This document shows, piece after piece, positions 8,055-16,693 of a stretch of DNA of 49,059 nt. This DNA is from Pseudonocardia sp. (lineage in GTDB: Bacteria; Actinomycetota; Actinomycetes; Mycobacteriales; Pseudonocardiaceae). Below the pieces are notes generated by a model that saw only the letters and a program-made list of their open reading frames with translations, did not search any database and was not told the origin of the DNA. The stretch covers positions 1 to 49,059 of the forward strand of contig NZ_JAJCYB010000049.1 in NCBI RefSeq assembly GCF_029263155.1. The letters run 5' to 3'. Position 1 is the stretch's first letter; each line of letters begins with the position of its first letter. Both the position numbers and the translations under genes were made by a program.

Positions 8055-9418
8055 CGCACCGCGGAGCCCGTGCGGCCCGCCAGCACCGCACCCAGCCCGG
8101 CCAGCCCGGCCAGGACCGCCACCAGCACCGGCAGCGCCACCGCGGGGCCGGCCAGCAGCGCCAGGAGAGCGCCGCCGAGGCCGATCATGGTGGCGGTGGT
8201 GAGCTGGTCGGCGATCTGCGCGGCCGAGCTGTGGAAGCCCACCTCGGCCGGCGCCGACTGCTGCAGCAGCAGGTAGGACACCGACGAGAAGCCCAACCCC
8301 ATGCCGACGCCCGCGAGTACCCAGAACGGCAGCGCCAGCCACGCCACGCCCCACGTCGGCGCGACGAGCAGCATGCCCGCGGTGCCCGCGGCGAGCAGGC
8401 AGAACCCGACGCGCAGCAGGCGGCTGCGGGGCAGGTCGGGCCGTCGCCCCTGCCACGCCGCGGCGCTCGACCAGCCCAGCGACCCGACGATCAGCGGGAT
8501 GCCGGCGGCGGCCAGCGACCAGCCGTGGGTGCCGTTGAGCATCAGCGGGAGGTAGGAGTTGACGGTGAAGAACACGCCGGCGAGCAGCCCGCGGGACACG
8601 ACCACGGTCGGGATCCCGCGCGCGGCCCGGAACACCCCGCGCGGCACCAGCCTAGGCACCGCCGGCACGAGCAGGAGCAGCGCCGCCGTCCCGACGGCGG
8701 CGGCGAGGACACCGGTCTGCTGCGCCGCCCAGCTCAGGGCCGAGACACCCACGGCCGCGGCCAGCGCGGCCATCACCAGGCCCCGGCGCCGGACGGCGTC
8801 GGCCCGTTCCGGGTCCGGCGGCCCGAGCCTGCGCACGGCCGGCACCACGAGCGCCACCGCCACGCCCACGACCGGGACCAGCCCGAGGAACACCCAGTGC
8901 CACGACAGCGCCTCGGTCACCACGCCGGCCACCGGCGGTCCGACCAGCGAGGGCAGCACCCACGCCGAGGACATCAGGCCGAACACCGCGGGCCGGGCCC
9001 GCTCGGGGTAGACGACCGAGACCAGCACGTAGATCGCGACGACCAGCGATCCGGCGCCGAGGCCCTGCACGAGCCGCCCGCCGAGCAACTGCGCCATCGA
9101 CGACGCGGTGCCCGCCACGAGCAGCCCGACCCCGAACAGCACCGGCGCGGCGACCAGCGGCACCCGGGGCCCGGCGCGGTCGCACCACCGCCCGCCGAGC
9201 ACGGTGCCGAACACCGCCGCCGCCGTGAACGCCACGAACGGCCACGCGTACATCGACACGTCACCGAGGTCGGCGACCAGCGCGGGCATCGCGGTCCCCA
9301 CCCCCATCGCCTCGAACGCCACGAGGCTGATCAGCAGCACGACCCCGACCGTCGTCGCACGCCGGTCCGGCCCGAACAGCTCTGCGCGGACGGCGACGGG
9401 CGGGGGTGCGGCGGTCAT
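8030..9418 (-). CDS. MFS transporter, drug-efflux type
   Basis: Major facilitator protein of 462 residues with at least 12 hydrophobic helices and a short cytoplasmic start. The loop 2-3 motif [11 protein letters not shown] and the later [20 protein letters not shown] fit multidrug efflux families. Substrate cannot be told from sequence. ATG at 9418 was chosen since upstream residues are encoded by GC-rich repeats. Single-gene unit, convergent with exonuclease III; its last codons lie in the shared terminator hairpin. Confidence 0.92.
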   Translation of the reverse strand: MTAAPPPVAVRAELFGPDRRATTVGVVLLISLVAFEAMGVGTAMPALVADLGDVSMYAWPFVAFTAAAVFGTVLGGRWCDRAGPRVPLVAAPVLFGVGLLVAGTASSMAQLLGGRLVQGLGAGSLVVAIYVLVSVVYPERARPAVFGLMSSAWVLPSLVGPPVAGVVTEALSWHWVFLGLVPVVGVAVALVVPAVRRLGPPDPERADAVRRRGLVMAALAAAVGVSALSWAAQQTGVLAAAVGTAALLLLVPAVPRLVPRGVFRAARGIPTVVVSRGLLAGVFFTVNSYLPLMLNGTHGWSLAAAGIPLIVGSLGWSSAAAWQGRRPDLPRSRLLRVGFCLLAAGTAGMLLVAPTWGVAWLALPFWVLAGVGMGLGFSSVSYLLLQQSAPAEVGFHSSAAQIADQLTTATMIGLGGALLALLAGPAVALPVLVAVLAGLAGLGAVLAGRTGSAVRTSGTPVA

Positions 9419-9846
9419 GGCGCCGATCGTGCGCCCTGAAGCCGGGTCGAGGTCAACCCGGTTGGCGGGCCGGTCGGTTCGCCGTCGACCTCGGGCAGGC
9501 AGGGCGGGGCTCACCGGATCGAGCGGGGCCCGCGCTGCAGGGCGGGGCAGGGCGGGGCAGGGCAGGCCGGGCCGCGCCGGCGTGCGGGCGACTCCCCGTC
9601 CCGCACCGGCCGCCCACCCCCGGTGGCCCACCCCGGGCCTGGTGCTGAGCACCTGCGGCGGTCGCACGCAGCACTGCGGCCCGGACGGCGCTGCCGTCGC
9701 CCTCGCAGATCCACCGGTTCGTCGCAGGGCCCCGGGCGTGTGCGACGAGCGACTCGCTCTGCGACGCCGCCTGTGCGGCCCCTTGTGCGACCTCCCGTGC
9801 CGCATCGGTGCGCCGCGCGCGGGCGGCGCGTGGCAACCTGTCCGCC
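9419..9846. other. Divergent intergenic region, G-quadruplex-like run and GTGCGAC words
   Basis: 428 bp between the divergent MFS and ProA-family genes with no supported gene. About 9540-9563 on the plus strand reads GGGCGGGGCAGGGCGGGG, four short-looped G runs that could form a G-quadruplex. About 9665-9800 carries scattered TCGCA/TGCGA words in both orientations, similar to those after ftsX. No clear promoter hexamers are visible. Confidence 0.6.
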
Positions 9847-11121
9847 GTGAGCACCAGCGTCGACCCTGCCATCGCCCCGACCGCCGAGGGCCCCGAGCAC
9901 GCCGCCGTCCGCGCCGCCGCCGTCGCCGCGGCGGCCGCCGCGCCGGGGGTCCGGGCCGCCGGGGGAGCGGCCGTCGACGCCGCCCTGCGCACCGCGGCCG
10001 GCCTGCTCCGCGACCGGTCCGCGCTGCTGCTGGAGGCCAACCACACCGACGTCGCGGCCGCCGAGCAGAACGGCATGGCGCCCGGCCTGCTCGACCGCCT
10101 GCGGCTCACCCCCGAGCGCCTGGCCGACATGGCCACCCAGCTCGAGGTGCTCGCCGACACCCCCGAGCCGCCGCACCAGCGCGAGGTCCGCACCCTGCCC
10201 ACCGGCGAGCGGGTCTTCGAGCGCCGCGTGCCCGTCGGCGTCATCGGAGCGGTGTTCGAGGCGCGGCCCAACGTCACCGTCGACGTCGCCTCGCAGGTGC
10301 TGAAGGCCCGCAGCGCCGCCGTGCTGCGCACCGGGGCGGCCGCGCTGGGCTCGGCGAGGGCGCTGGTCGAGCTGGTGCTGGCGCCCGCGCTGGAGCAGCA
10401 CGGGGTCCCGGCCGCGGCCGTGCAGCTCGTGCCCACGCCCGGCCACGCGGGCGCCGACGCGCTCGTCGGACTCCCCGATCTCGTCCCGCTGGTGGTGGTG
10501 CGCGGCAGCGGTGAGGTCACCCGGCGGCTCTCCGCTCTCGGCGCCGCGGCCGGCACCCGGGTGCTGGCCCACGCGGACGGCGGTGGCGTGCTCTACCTGC
10601 ACTCCTCCGCCGCCGAGGACGACGTGGAGCGCCTGGTCACCGAGTCCACCGACCGCCTCGGCGTCTGCAACCGCCTCAACCTGCTGCTCATCGACGCCCA
10701 CGCCTACGACCGCCTGTGGCCGGTCGCGGAGGAGGCGCTGGCCGACCGCGACATCGTCCCCAGCCTCGCCCCCCACGACCACCCGCTGGGCCACGAGTGG
10801 GCGCTGGACTCCGGCGCCGAGGCCCACGTGACGGTCGCGACCGTCGACGGCCCGGTCGACGCCGCGCTGACGGCGGCGCGGGAGACCTCGGGCCTGGCCG
10901 CGTGCGTCTGCGCCACCGACCGGGTCGCCGCCGAGCAGTTCATCGACGCCTACACCGGCACCGGCGCCTTCTGGAACACCACGACCCGCCTGCTCGACGG
11001 CTACAAGCTCCTCGGGCTGCCCGAGACCGGCATCAACGTCGACCACACCCCCGGCCCCCGCGGCCCGGTGACCTACGTCGACCTCTCGCTGCGCCAGTTC
11101 GTGGTCCTGCCCCCGGCCTGA
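9847..11121 (+). CDS. proA: Glutamate-5-semialdehyde dehydrogenase family protein (divergent ProA)
   Basis: 424 residues of the aldehyde dehydrogenase superfamily, closest to ProA, which reduces gamma-glutamyl phosphate to glutamate semialdehyde in proline synthesis. Family signs: PVGVIGAVFEARPNVTVDVA, a catalytic-Cys region GVCNRLNLLL, and a C-terminal RGPVTYVDLSLRQFVV. Several normally strict ProA segments differ: the GNAVLLRGG-like segment reads ARSAAVLRTG, and the AKTxRPxVCNAxETLLVH block is poorly kept. It may be the true enzyme or a paralogue with another substrate. GTG at 9847. A fragment of a related C-terminus lies at 12429-12485. Confidence 0.75.
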   Translation: MSTSVDPAIAPTAEGPEHAAVRAAAVAAAAAAPGVRAAGGAAVDAALRTAAGLLRDRSALLLEANHTDVAAAEQNGMAPGLLDRLRLTPERLADMATQLEVLADTPEPPHQREVRTLPTGERVFERRVPVGVIGAVFEARPNVTVDVASQVLKARSAAVLRTGAAALGSARALVELVLAPALEQHGVPAAAVQLVPTPGHAGADALVGLPDLVPLVVVRGSGEVTRRLSALGAAAGTRVLAHADGGGVLYLHSSAAEDDVERLVTESTDRLGVCNRLNLLLIDAHAYDRLWPVAEEALADRDIVPSLAPHDHPLGHEWALDSGAEAHVTVATVDGPVDAALTAARETSGLAACVCATDRVAAEQFIDAYTGTGAFWNTTTRLLDGYKLLGLPETGINVDHTPGPRGPVTYVDLSLRQFVVLPPA

Positions 11122-11227
11122 CGCCCACCGCACCGGCGTGGCGGTCGGCGCACCGGCGTCCCGGCGCCCGTGCGGTGCACCCGATGCCGGTGCGGTGCAC
11201 CCGACGCCGGTGTGCTGCCACGCACCG
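11122..11227. repeat. 20-bp tandem repeat and inverted repeat, terminator-like
   Basis: Between convergent ProA-family and TetR genes. Two 20-bp units differing at one base lie at 11171-11190 and 11191-11210, and ACCGCACCGGC (about 11129-11139) pairs with GCCGGTGCGGT (about 11186-11196). It probably ends both transcripts. Confidence 0.75.
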
Positions 11228-11845
11228 TCATCCGGGTGCCCGACCGGCGCCGTCGTCGAGGAGTTGCTGCTCGGCCGTCGCGTGCAGCCAGGCCGCCATC
11301 CGCTCCTCGCTCCAGCCGCGGTCGTGAACCAGGGCGTGGTAGAGCCCGGGATCGTTGAGCAGCCAGAGCAGGTCGCCGGCCGTGGCCGGTTGCGTGATCG
11401 GCGCTCCGCGCGCGACCAGGGCGTCCACCACCCGGCGGGACACGACGGCGCGGGAGTCCTGGATGTGGTCGTAGAGCTCGCGGACACGCTCGTCGCCGAC
11501 GGCCGCCCGCAGGGCCACGTGGATCGACGCGACCCGCGCCTGGATGCCCAGTGCCATGTCCAGGTACAGGTGCAGGGCCGCGACCGGATCGGCTTCATCC
11601 CTGATCCGGGCCGCCGCCGGCCGGTCGGCCATGGCGATCTCATCGTGGTCGCCGGCGATCGCCGTGTCGTAGGCGAGCTTGAGCAGTTCGGGCTTGCCGC
11701 CGATCGCGTAGACCGTCCGGCGGGCCACCTGGGCGGTGGCGGCGATGTCGTCGATCGACGTGGCCGCGTACCCGCGGTCGACGAACAGCGACCGCGCGGC
11801 GTCGACGACCGCGGCCCGGGTCTGCTCCGCCTGCCGCTCCCGCAC
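11228..11845 (-). CDS. TetR-family transcriptional regulator, probably 5'-truncated
   Basis: About 205 residues from GTG 11845. The helix-turn-helix is intact: TSIDDIAATAQVARRTVYA, followed by a helical ligand-binding half. The open frame continues upstream through RPYRSA, which resembles the usual start of this TetR type, but no start codon occurs there (GTC where GTG would be expected). The frame then runs into antisense of the divergent SnoaL-like gene. So the native start seems lost and translation would need the internal GTG. The target is unknown; the divergent SnoaL-like gene is the natural candidate. Confidence 0.75.
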   Translation of the reverse strand: MRERQAEQTRAAVVDAARSLFVDRGYAATSIDDIAATAQVARRTVYAIGGKPELLKLAYDTAIAGDHDEIAMADRPAAARIRDEADPVAALHLYLDMALGIQARVASIHVALRAAVGDERVRELYDHIQDSRAVVSRRVVDALVARGAPITQPATAGDLLWLLNDPGLYHALVHDRGWSEERMAAWLHATAEQQLLDDGAGRAPG

Positions 11846-11864
11846 GGCGGACCGGTAGGGCCTC

Positions 11865-12359
11865 TTGACGTCCGACTGGGTCGACCACGAGGCGTCGTTC
11901 GAGCAGGTGCTGGGTCCGCTGCGGGGCCCGGCGTGCCTGCTCGCCGTCGGCGCCTGGCTGCGCACCGGATTCCCCGACCTGCGCTTCGTGGAGCAGACGA
12001 TGGTCGGCGACGACCGGCACGTGATCTCCGTGATGCGCCTGACCGGGACCAACACCGGGCCGCTGGTCCGGTTCCGTGGTGGGCGGGTCCGCAGCGTCGT
12101 CCCGCCCACCGGGCGGCGGGTCGACGCTCCGCAGTCGCACATCTACGAGCTGCGCGACGGCGCGGTGGTCAGCCATGCCGCCGTCCGCGACGACCTCGGC
12201 CTGCTCACCCAGCTCGGTCTGCTGCCACCGGCGCCGTCGGGCCTGGCCCGCACGGCCGGGTGGGCGGTGAGCGGTCGGTCACGCCGGATCGCAGGTGAGG
12301 TGGTCGAGAAGATGCGGCAGGCTGCGGCGCAGTTGCCGGACCGCCGATCCGTGGCCTGA
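11865..12359 (+). pseudogene. SnoaL-like/ester cyclase family protein lacking its N-terminus
   Basis: Open frame of 164 codons from a TTG. It carries a NTF2/SnoaL-type fold: DWVDHEASF, RTGFPDLRF, PPTGRRVDAPQSHIYELRDG, RDDLGLLTQLGLLP. Family members usually have about 30-40 more residues before the DWVDHEA-like segment. Here an in-frame TAG (11856-11858) stands directly upstream and the divergent TetR gene begins 20 bp away, so the first helix and the promoter are gone. It could still yield a short product, but it reads as a 5'-deleted gene. Confidence 0.6.
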
Positions 12360-12428
12360 CGCCGCGGTCTCGGGTACCGGCCGGCCACCGGTTGGGAGGC
12401 GACCCTCGCCTCGGCGCGGTACCCGCGT

Positions 12429-12485
12429 CGCGGCCCGGTCACCGACGTCGATCTCGGCCTGCGGCAATTCGTGGTGCTCCCGCCC
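12429..12485 (+). pseudogene. Remnant of a second ProA-family C-terminus
   Basis: Translating this stretch gives RGPVTDVDLGLRQFVVLPP, matching the C-terminus of the ProA-family protein ending at 11121 (RGPVTYVDLSLRQFVVLPP) at 17 of 19 positions. The DNA differs at many third positions, so it is not a recent copy. The frame is closed by a stop at SnoaL-like codon end (12357-12359) upstream and runs on to a TGA at 12564 that overlaps the next gene's ATG. The rest of the gene is absent. Confidence 0.75.
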
Positions 12486-12562
12486 ACCCGACCCGCTACC
12501 GTCGGCGCGCCCGCGCCCGGGGTGGTCGTGCCCCGGTCCGTCGAGTGCGCCGGGCACCCCAC

Positions 12563-13870
12563 ATGACGCGATTCCTGCGCCCGTCGGCCCTGCTCGCCAC
12601 CGCCGGGGACATCTGGCTCGTCGACGACCTCCAACCGGTCGTCGCGCGGCTCGACCCCGCCGACGGCCGGCTGCTGGGGCTCGTCGATGCGAGCGAGGTG
12701 CCCCCACCGCCGGTGCCGCGACGGCCGGTGGCCGCCGCCGACGACACCCGCCTCTGGATGCAGCTCGGCGACACCCTGGTCTGCCTCGACGCGGACGGCG
12801 TGCGGTCCACGGCGGAGGTACCCGGCCTCACCCTCCTGGCCGCGGGCCGGCCGGGGGCGTGGCTGGCCGAGGTGCGCACCCCCGACATCGGCGACCCTCA
12901 GCGCGGCGTGGCGGCGCCGTGGCCGTCGCCGGGGCGGCTCGTCGTCGTCACCGCGGACGGCGCGCTGCGCGAAGTCGTGCTGGACCGGCCGCCCACGGGC
13001 GAGGCGGTGGCGGACGACGACGGGCTGCGCCTGCAGGTGTACCTGGCGGCGCCGACCGCGATCCCGCATCGAGGCGGCTACGGCTTGGACTACCACGAGA
13101 CCACCGTCCGGTTGACCTGGGACGCGCTGCGCCACCCGCGCGTGGCGGTCGGGGAGCACGAGCGGGTGCCCCTGGACGCGGGCCCGTCGCAGCTGTACCG
13201 GCTCGACGTCGACGAGCCCGGCTGGCGGATCGGCGAGCGGACCTGGCGGGCCGGACGCATCGACGCCGGCCCCCGCCACGACCCCGAGGTCGTCGCCGCG
13301 GGTGCCGAGGGTGACACGGAGGTGCTGCGCGTGCCGCTCGGTCGCGGTGTCGTGCTGTCCGGCGCCCCGCTGCACGGCTGGCTCTGGCTGCTGGTCGCGC
13401 GCCGCGACCCGGGCGGCGGGCGCGCCCACGAGGTCGTCGCCGTCGACCCCGACACCGGTGCGGTGACGACCGTGCTCGGACGCGACGCCGTCGACATCAC
13501 CGGGCACGGGTGGGAGCCGCCGCCGACCCCGGCACCCGGTGCCGCGGCGCACGCGCGGCGCTGGCTCGAGCACCTCTCCGACCTCGACCACCACTGGCGC
13601 GGCACGGACGGCGACCCCGGTTCACCACTGGCCGCCGGGCTGTCCGGCGCCCGCGCCGAGCTGGTCGGATCGTGGCCGGACCAGGCCGTCCAGGTCACCT
13701 TTCGGCACCCGTGGTACCCGGCCGGGCTGCTGCGCCGGCGCCTCACGCTGTTCGACGAGCTGGGCCGACCCCTCGATCTGGAGTACTGCGACATCCACCT
13801 GATGGAGGACCTCGACACCCGCGACCTGCCGCCACCGTCGGAGGCGGTGAACGGCGTGCTGTCGGTGTGA
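12563..13870 (+). CDS. Hypothetical protein, possible beta-propeller-like fold
   Basis: 435 residues with no motif I recognise. Repeating short beta patterns such as DIWLVDDLQPVVARLDPADGR and HEVVAVDPDTGAVTTVLG suggest a propeller-like fold with blades binding no obvious cofactor. The C-terminal third contains HHWRGTDGD and ends EYCDIHLMEDL. There is no signal peptide. ATG 12563 overlaps the TGA of the upstream ProA remnant frame (ATGA), and its own TGA overlaps the GTG start of the M16 peptidase, so it is the first intact gene of a tightly coupled run with two M16 proteins and nudC. Confidence 0.8.
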   Translation: MTRFLRPSALLATAGDIWLVDDLQPVVARLDPADGRLLGLVDASEVPPPPVPRRPVAAADDTRLWMQLGDTLVCLDADGVRSTAEVPGLTLLAAGRPGAWLAEVRTPDIGDPQRGVAAPWPSPGRLVVVTADGALREVVLDRPPTGEAVADDDGLRLQVYLAAPTAIPHRGGYGLDYHETTVRLTWDALRHPRVAVGEHERVPLDAGPSQLYRLDVDEPGWRIGERTWRAGRIDAGPRHDPEVVAAGAEGDTEVLRVPLGRGVVLSGAPLHGWLWLLVARRDPGGGRAHEVVAVDPDTGAVTTVLGRDAVDITGHGWEPPPTPAPGAAAHARRWLEHLSDLDHHWRGTDGDPGSPLAAGLSGARAELVGSWPDQAVQVTFRHPWYPAGLLRRRLTLFDELGRPLDLEYCDIHLMEDLDTRDLPPPSEAVNGVLSV

Positions 13871-15168
13871 CGACTAGATTCGACCCCGTGCTGCATCGAA
13901 CGACCCTCGCCAACGGGCTCCGGGTCCTGCTCGTCCCCGATCCCGCCACCCCCGTCGTCGGCGTCGCCGTGCACGTCGACGTCGGTTTCCGCTCCGAGCC
14001 ACAGGGTCGCACCGGCTTCGCGCACCTGTTCGAGCACCTGATGTTCCAGGGCAGCGAGAGCCTGGAGAAGCTCGCGCACTTCCGCCACGTCCAGGGCTCC
14101 GGCGGGGTGTTCAACGGCTCCACCCACCAGGACTACACCGACTACTTCGAGGTGCTGCCCGCCGCGGCGCTGGAGCGGGCGCTGTTCCTGGAGGCCGACC
14201 GGCTGCGCGCGCCCACGCTGTCGGTGGAGAACCTGCGCAACCAGGTGGACGTCGTCAAGGAGGAGATCCGGCTCAACGTGCTGAACCGGCCCTACGGCGG
14301 GTTCCCCTGGATCCTGCTGCCGCCGGTCCTCTACGACACCTTCCCCAACGCCCACAACGGCTACGGCGACTTCTCCGAGCTGGAGCAGGCCTCCCTCGAC
14401 GACGCCGCGGGCTTCTTCGACACCTACTACGCCCCGGGCAACGCGCAGGTCACCGTGGCCGGGTTCATCGACGTCGACGAGACGGTGGCGCTGGTCGAGA
14501 AGCACTTCGGCGACATCCCCGCCCGCCCCACCCCGACCCGCCCGAGCTTCGCGGAGCCTCCGCCCGGCGCCGAGCGGCGCCAGGCCGTGCCCGACGCGCA
14601 CGCCCCGCTGCCCGCTCTCGCGCTGGGCTACCGGCTGCCCGATCCGGCCGCCGACCTCGACGGCTACCTCGCCCACGTGCTGCTCGCGTCCGTCCTCGGG
14701 GACGGGGAGGCGGCGCGGCTGCAGCGCCGGCTCGTGCACGCGGACGGGCTGGTCACCGACATCTCCGCCGGGGCCGGGCTGATGGGCTCGCTGGACGCCC
14801 GTGACCCCGACACGTTCACGATCACCGCGGTGCACCCGGCCGCCGTCGACCCGGACCGCGTGCTCGGCGCCGTCGACGAGGAGCTGGACAAGCTCGCGGC
14901 CACCGGACCTACGCCGGAGGAGCTGGCCGGGCAGGTCGCGCGCTGGTCGGCGAGCGCGCACCAGGAGAACGACCGCGTCATGTACCGCATGCTCGGCCTC
15001 GGGGCGCGCGAGCTGCTCTACGGCCGCGCCGAGATCACCGACGAGCTGCCGGGACGCCTCGCCGCCGTCACCCCGGAGCAGGTCCGCGCCGCCGCCGGGA
15101 CGCTGCGCGGTTCGGGCCGCGGCGTGCTGCTGGTCGAGCCCGCCGCCACCTCGGAGGACGACGCGTGA
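13867..15168 (+). CDS. M16 family zinc metallopeptidase, catalytic subunit
   Basis: 433 residues of the pitrilysin/insulinase family. The inverted zinc motif HXXEH is intact in FAHLFEHLMFQGS, with the distal Glu in the EEIRLNVLNRP region. Two M16 lobes follow, the second about residues 180-360. GTG 13867 overlaps the previous stop (GTGA); a later GTG at 13888 would also fit. Paired with the following M16 protein that lacks the zinc site; such pairs act as heterodimers that degrade peptides in a closed chamber. No signal peptide, so cytosolic. Confidence 0.94.
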   Translation: MTTRFDPVLHRTTLANGLRVLLVPDPATPVVGVAVHVDVGFRSEPQGRTGFAHLFEHLMFQGSESLEKLAHFRHVQGSGGVFNGSTHQDYTDYFEVLPAAALERALFLEADRLRAPTLSVENLRNQVDVVKEEIRLNVLNRPYGGFPWILLPPVLYDTFPNAHNGYGDFSELEQASLDDAAGFFDTYYAPGNAQVTVAGFIDVDETVALVEKHFGDIPARPTPTRPSFAEPPPGAERRQAVPDAHAPLPALALGYRLPDPAADLDGYLAHVLLASVLGDGEAARLQRRLVHADGLVTDISAGAGLMGSLDARDPDTFTITAVHPAAVDPDRVLGAVDEELDKLAATGPTPEELAGQVARWSASAHQENDRVMYRMLGLGARELLYGRAEITDELPGRLAAVTPEQVRAAAGTLRGSGRGVLLVEPAATSEDDA

Positions 15169-15235
15169 CCGGGCCGTCGAGGTCGCCGTCGGACCCGGCG
15201 GGCGCGTACGAGCTCGGGATCGTGACCGCGACAGC

Positions 15236-15280
15236 ACACTCGGGCCCGGCACTCTCGGGCCCGGCACTCTCGGGCCCGCC
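15236..15280. repeat. Three tandem 15-bp units between the M16 genes
   Basis: ACTCGGGCCCGGC-type units occur three times in a row (CACTCGGGCCCGGC, then CACTCTCGGGCCCGG twice in phase). They sit in the 139-bp gap between the two peptidase genes and can form GGGCCC-centred hairpins. Confidence 0.75.
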
Positions 15281-15307
15281 GGCAACGGGCCCCAGCGAGG
15301 AGACGAC

Positions 15308-16693
15308 GTGACCACCGCAGTGTCGAACGACCGAGGCCACCGCAGCGCCGCCGAGATCGGCCGCACCCCGACGGGCCCGCGCCCGTTGCCCCCGCTCGGC
15401 GTCACCCGCGAGGTGCCGCTGCCCGACGTCGTCTCCGCGGAGCTGCCCAGCGGGCTGCGCGTGCTCGTCGCGAACCGTTCCACCGTCCCGATGGTCGAGC
15501 TCCGGCTGCGCGTGCCGTTCGCCGACCCGGCCCCCGGGTCGGCGCATCCGGCCGTCGCCGAGCTGCTCTCCGAGACGCTGTTCACCGGCACCGCGTCCCG
15601 CGACCGCGTCGCCATCGACGACGAGCTCGCCGCCGTCGGCGCCGACCTGGGCGCCAGCGTCGACCCGGAGCGACTGCTGGTGGCCGGGTCCGGGCTGGCC
15701 GAGGGGCTGCCGGCGGTCCTCGCGCTGCTCGCCGACGTCCTCACCGGCGCCACCCACCCCGACCACGAGGTGTCCCGCGAGCGGGAGCGGCTCGTGGAAC
15801 GGATCGCCGTGGCCCGCGCGCAGCCGCGCACGATCGCCCGCGAGGCGCTGCAGCGGGTCCGCTTCGGCGACCACCCGATCACCCGGGAGATGCCCACGGC
15901 GGAGGAGGTCACGGCGGTCACCGCGGACCAGGTGCGGGCCACCCACGCGGCGTCGCTGGTGCCGCGGGGTTCGATCCTCACCCTCGTCGGCGACGTCGAC
16001 CCGGCCGCCGCGATCGCCGCCGTCGAGCAGGCACTCGGCGGCTGGTCGTCGTCCGCGACCGCGGTCGAGCTGGCCGCCCCGCCGTACCCGCTCGCCGGTG
16101 AGCTGGCGCTGGTGCACCGGCCGGGCTCGGTGCAGTCGCAGCTGCGGCTCTCCGGTCCGGCGGTACCGCGCGACGACCCGGCCTACGCCGCGCTGCAGCT
16201 CGCCAACCTGGTGTTCGGCGGGTACTTCTCCTCGCGCTGGATGGAGAACATCCGCGAGGACAAGGGCTACACCTACGGCGCGCACTCCGGCCCGGAGTTC
16301 ATCCCCGGCGGGGCGGTGCTGGGCGTCGACACCGACGTGGCCAGCGACGTCACCGCCGCCGCGCTGCTGGAGACCCGCTACGAGCTGGGCCGCCTCACCG
16401 CGGTGCCGCCCACGGCCGCGGAGATCGAGGCGGCGCGCAGCTACGCGGTCGGTTCGCTGCTGATCTCGCTGGACAACCAGGGCGGGCTCGCGTCCACGAT
16501 CGCCGGGCTGTCGGCGGTCGGGCTGGGCCTGGACTGGGTGCGCGAGCACCCCGCCCGGCTCGCCGCGGTCACCGTCGACGAGGTCGCCGAGGCCGCGCTG
16601 CGGTTCTTCGCCCCCACCGGCTTCACCGGCGTCGTCGTGGGCGACGCGGACGTCATCGGTGCGAAGGTGCGCGCGCTGGGCGGGATCGCGTGA
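15308..16693 (+). CDS. M16 family protein, non-catalytic partner
   Basis: 461 residues with the M16 fold but no HXXEH: the equivalent region reads SAHPAVAELLSETLFTG. The C-terminal lobe keeps the substrate-binding pattern LANLVFGGYFSSRWMENIRE followed by DKGYTYGAHS. This matches the inactive half of bacterial M16 heterodimers. GTG 15308 follows AGGAGA. The stop overlaps the start of nudC. Confidence 0.92.
   Translation: MTTAVSNDRGHRSAAEIGRTPTGPRPLPPLGVTREVPLPDVVSAELPSGLRVLVANRSTVPMVELRLRVPFADPAPGSAHPAVAELLSETLFTGTASRDRVAIDDELAAVGADLGASVDPERLLVAGSGLAEGLPAVLALLADVLTGATHPDHEVSRERERLVERIAVARAQPRTIAREALQRVRFGDHPITREMPTAEEVTAVTADQVRATHAASLVPRGSILTLVGDVDPAAAIAAVEQALGGWSSSATAVELAAPPYPLAGELALVHRPGSVQSQLRLSGPAVPRDDPAYAALQLANLVFGGYFSSRWMENIREDKGYTYGAHSGPEFIPGGAVLGVDTDVASDVTAAALLETRYELGRLTAVPPTAAEIEAARSYAVGSLLISLDNQGGLASTIAGLSAVGLGLDWVREHPARLAAVTVDEVAEAALRFFAPTGFTGVVVGDADVIGAKVRALGGIA

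Noticed and set aside
5923..8091. 722-codon frame extending xylose isomerase upstream
   Set aside because: It is antisense to exonuclease III; xylose isomerase homology and its ribosome-binding site fix the start at 7095.
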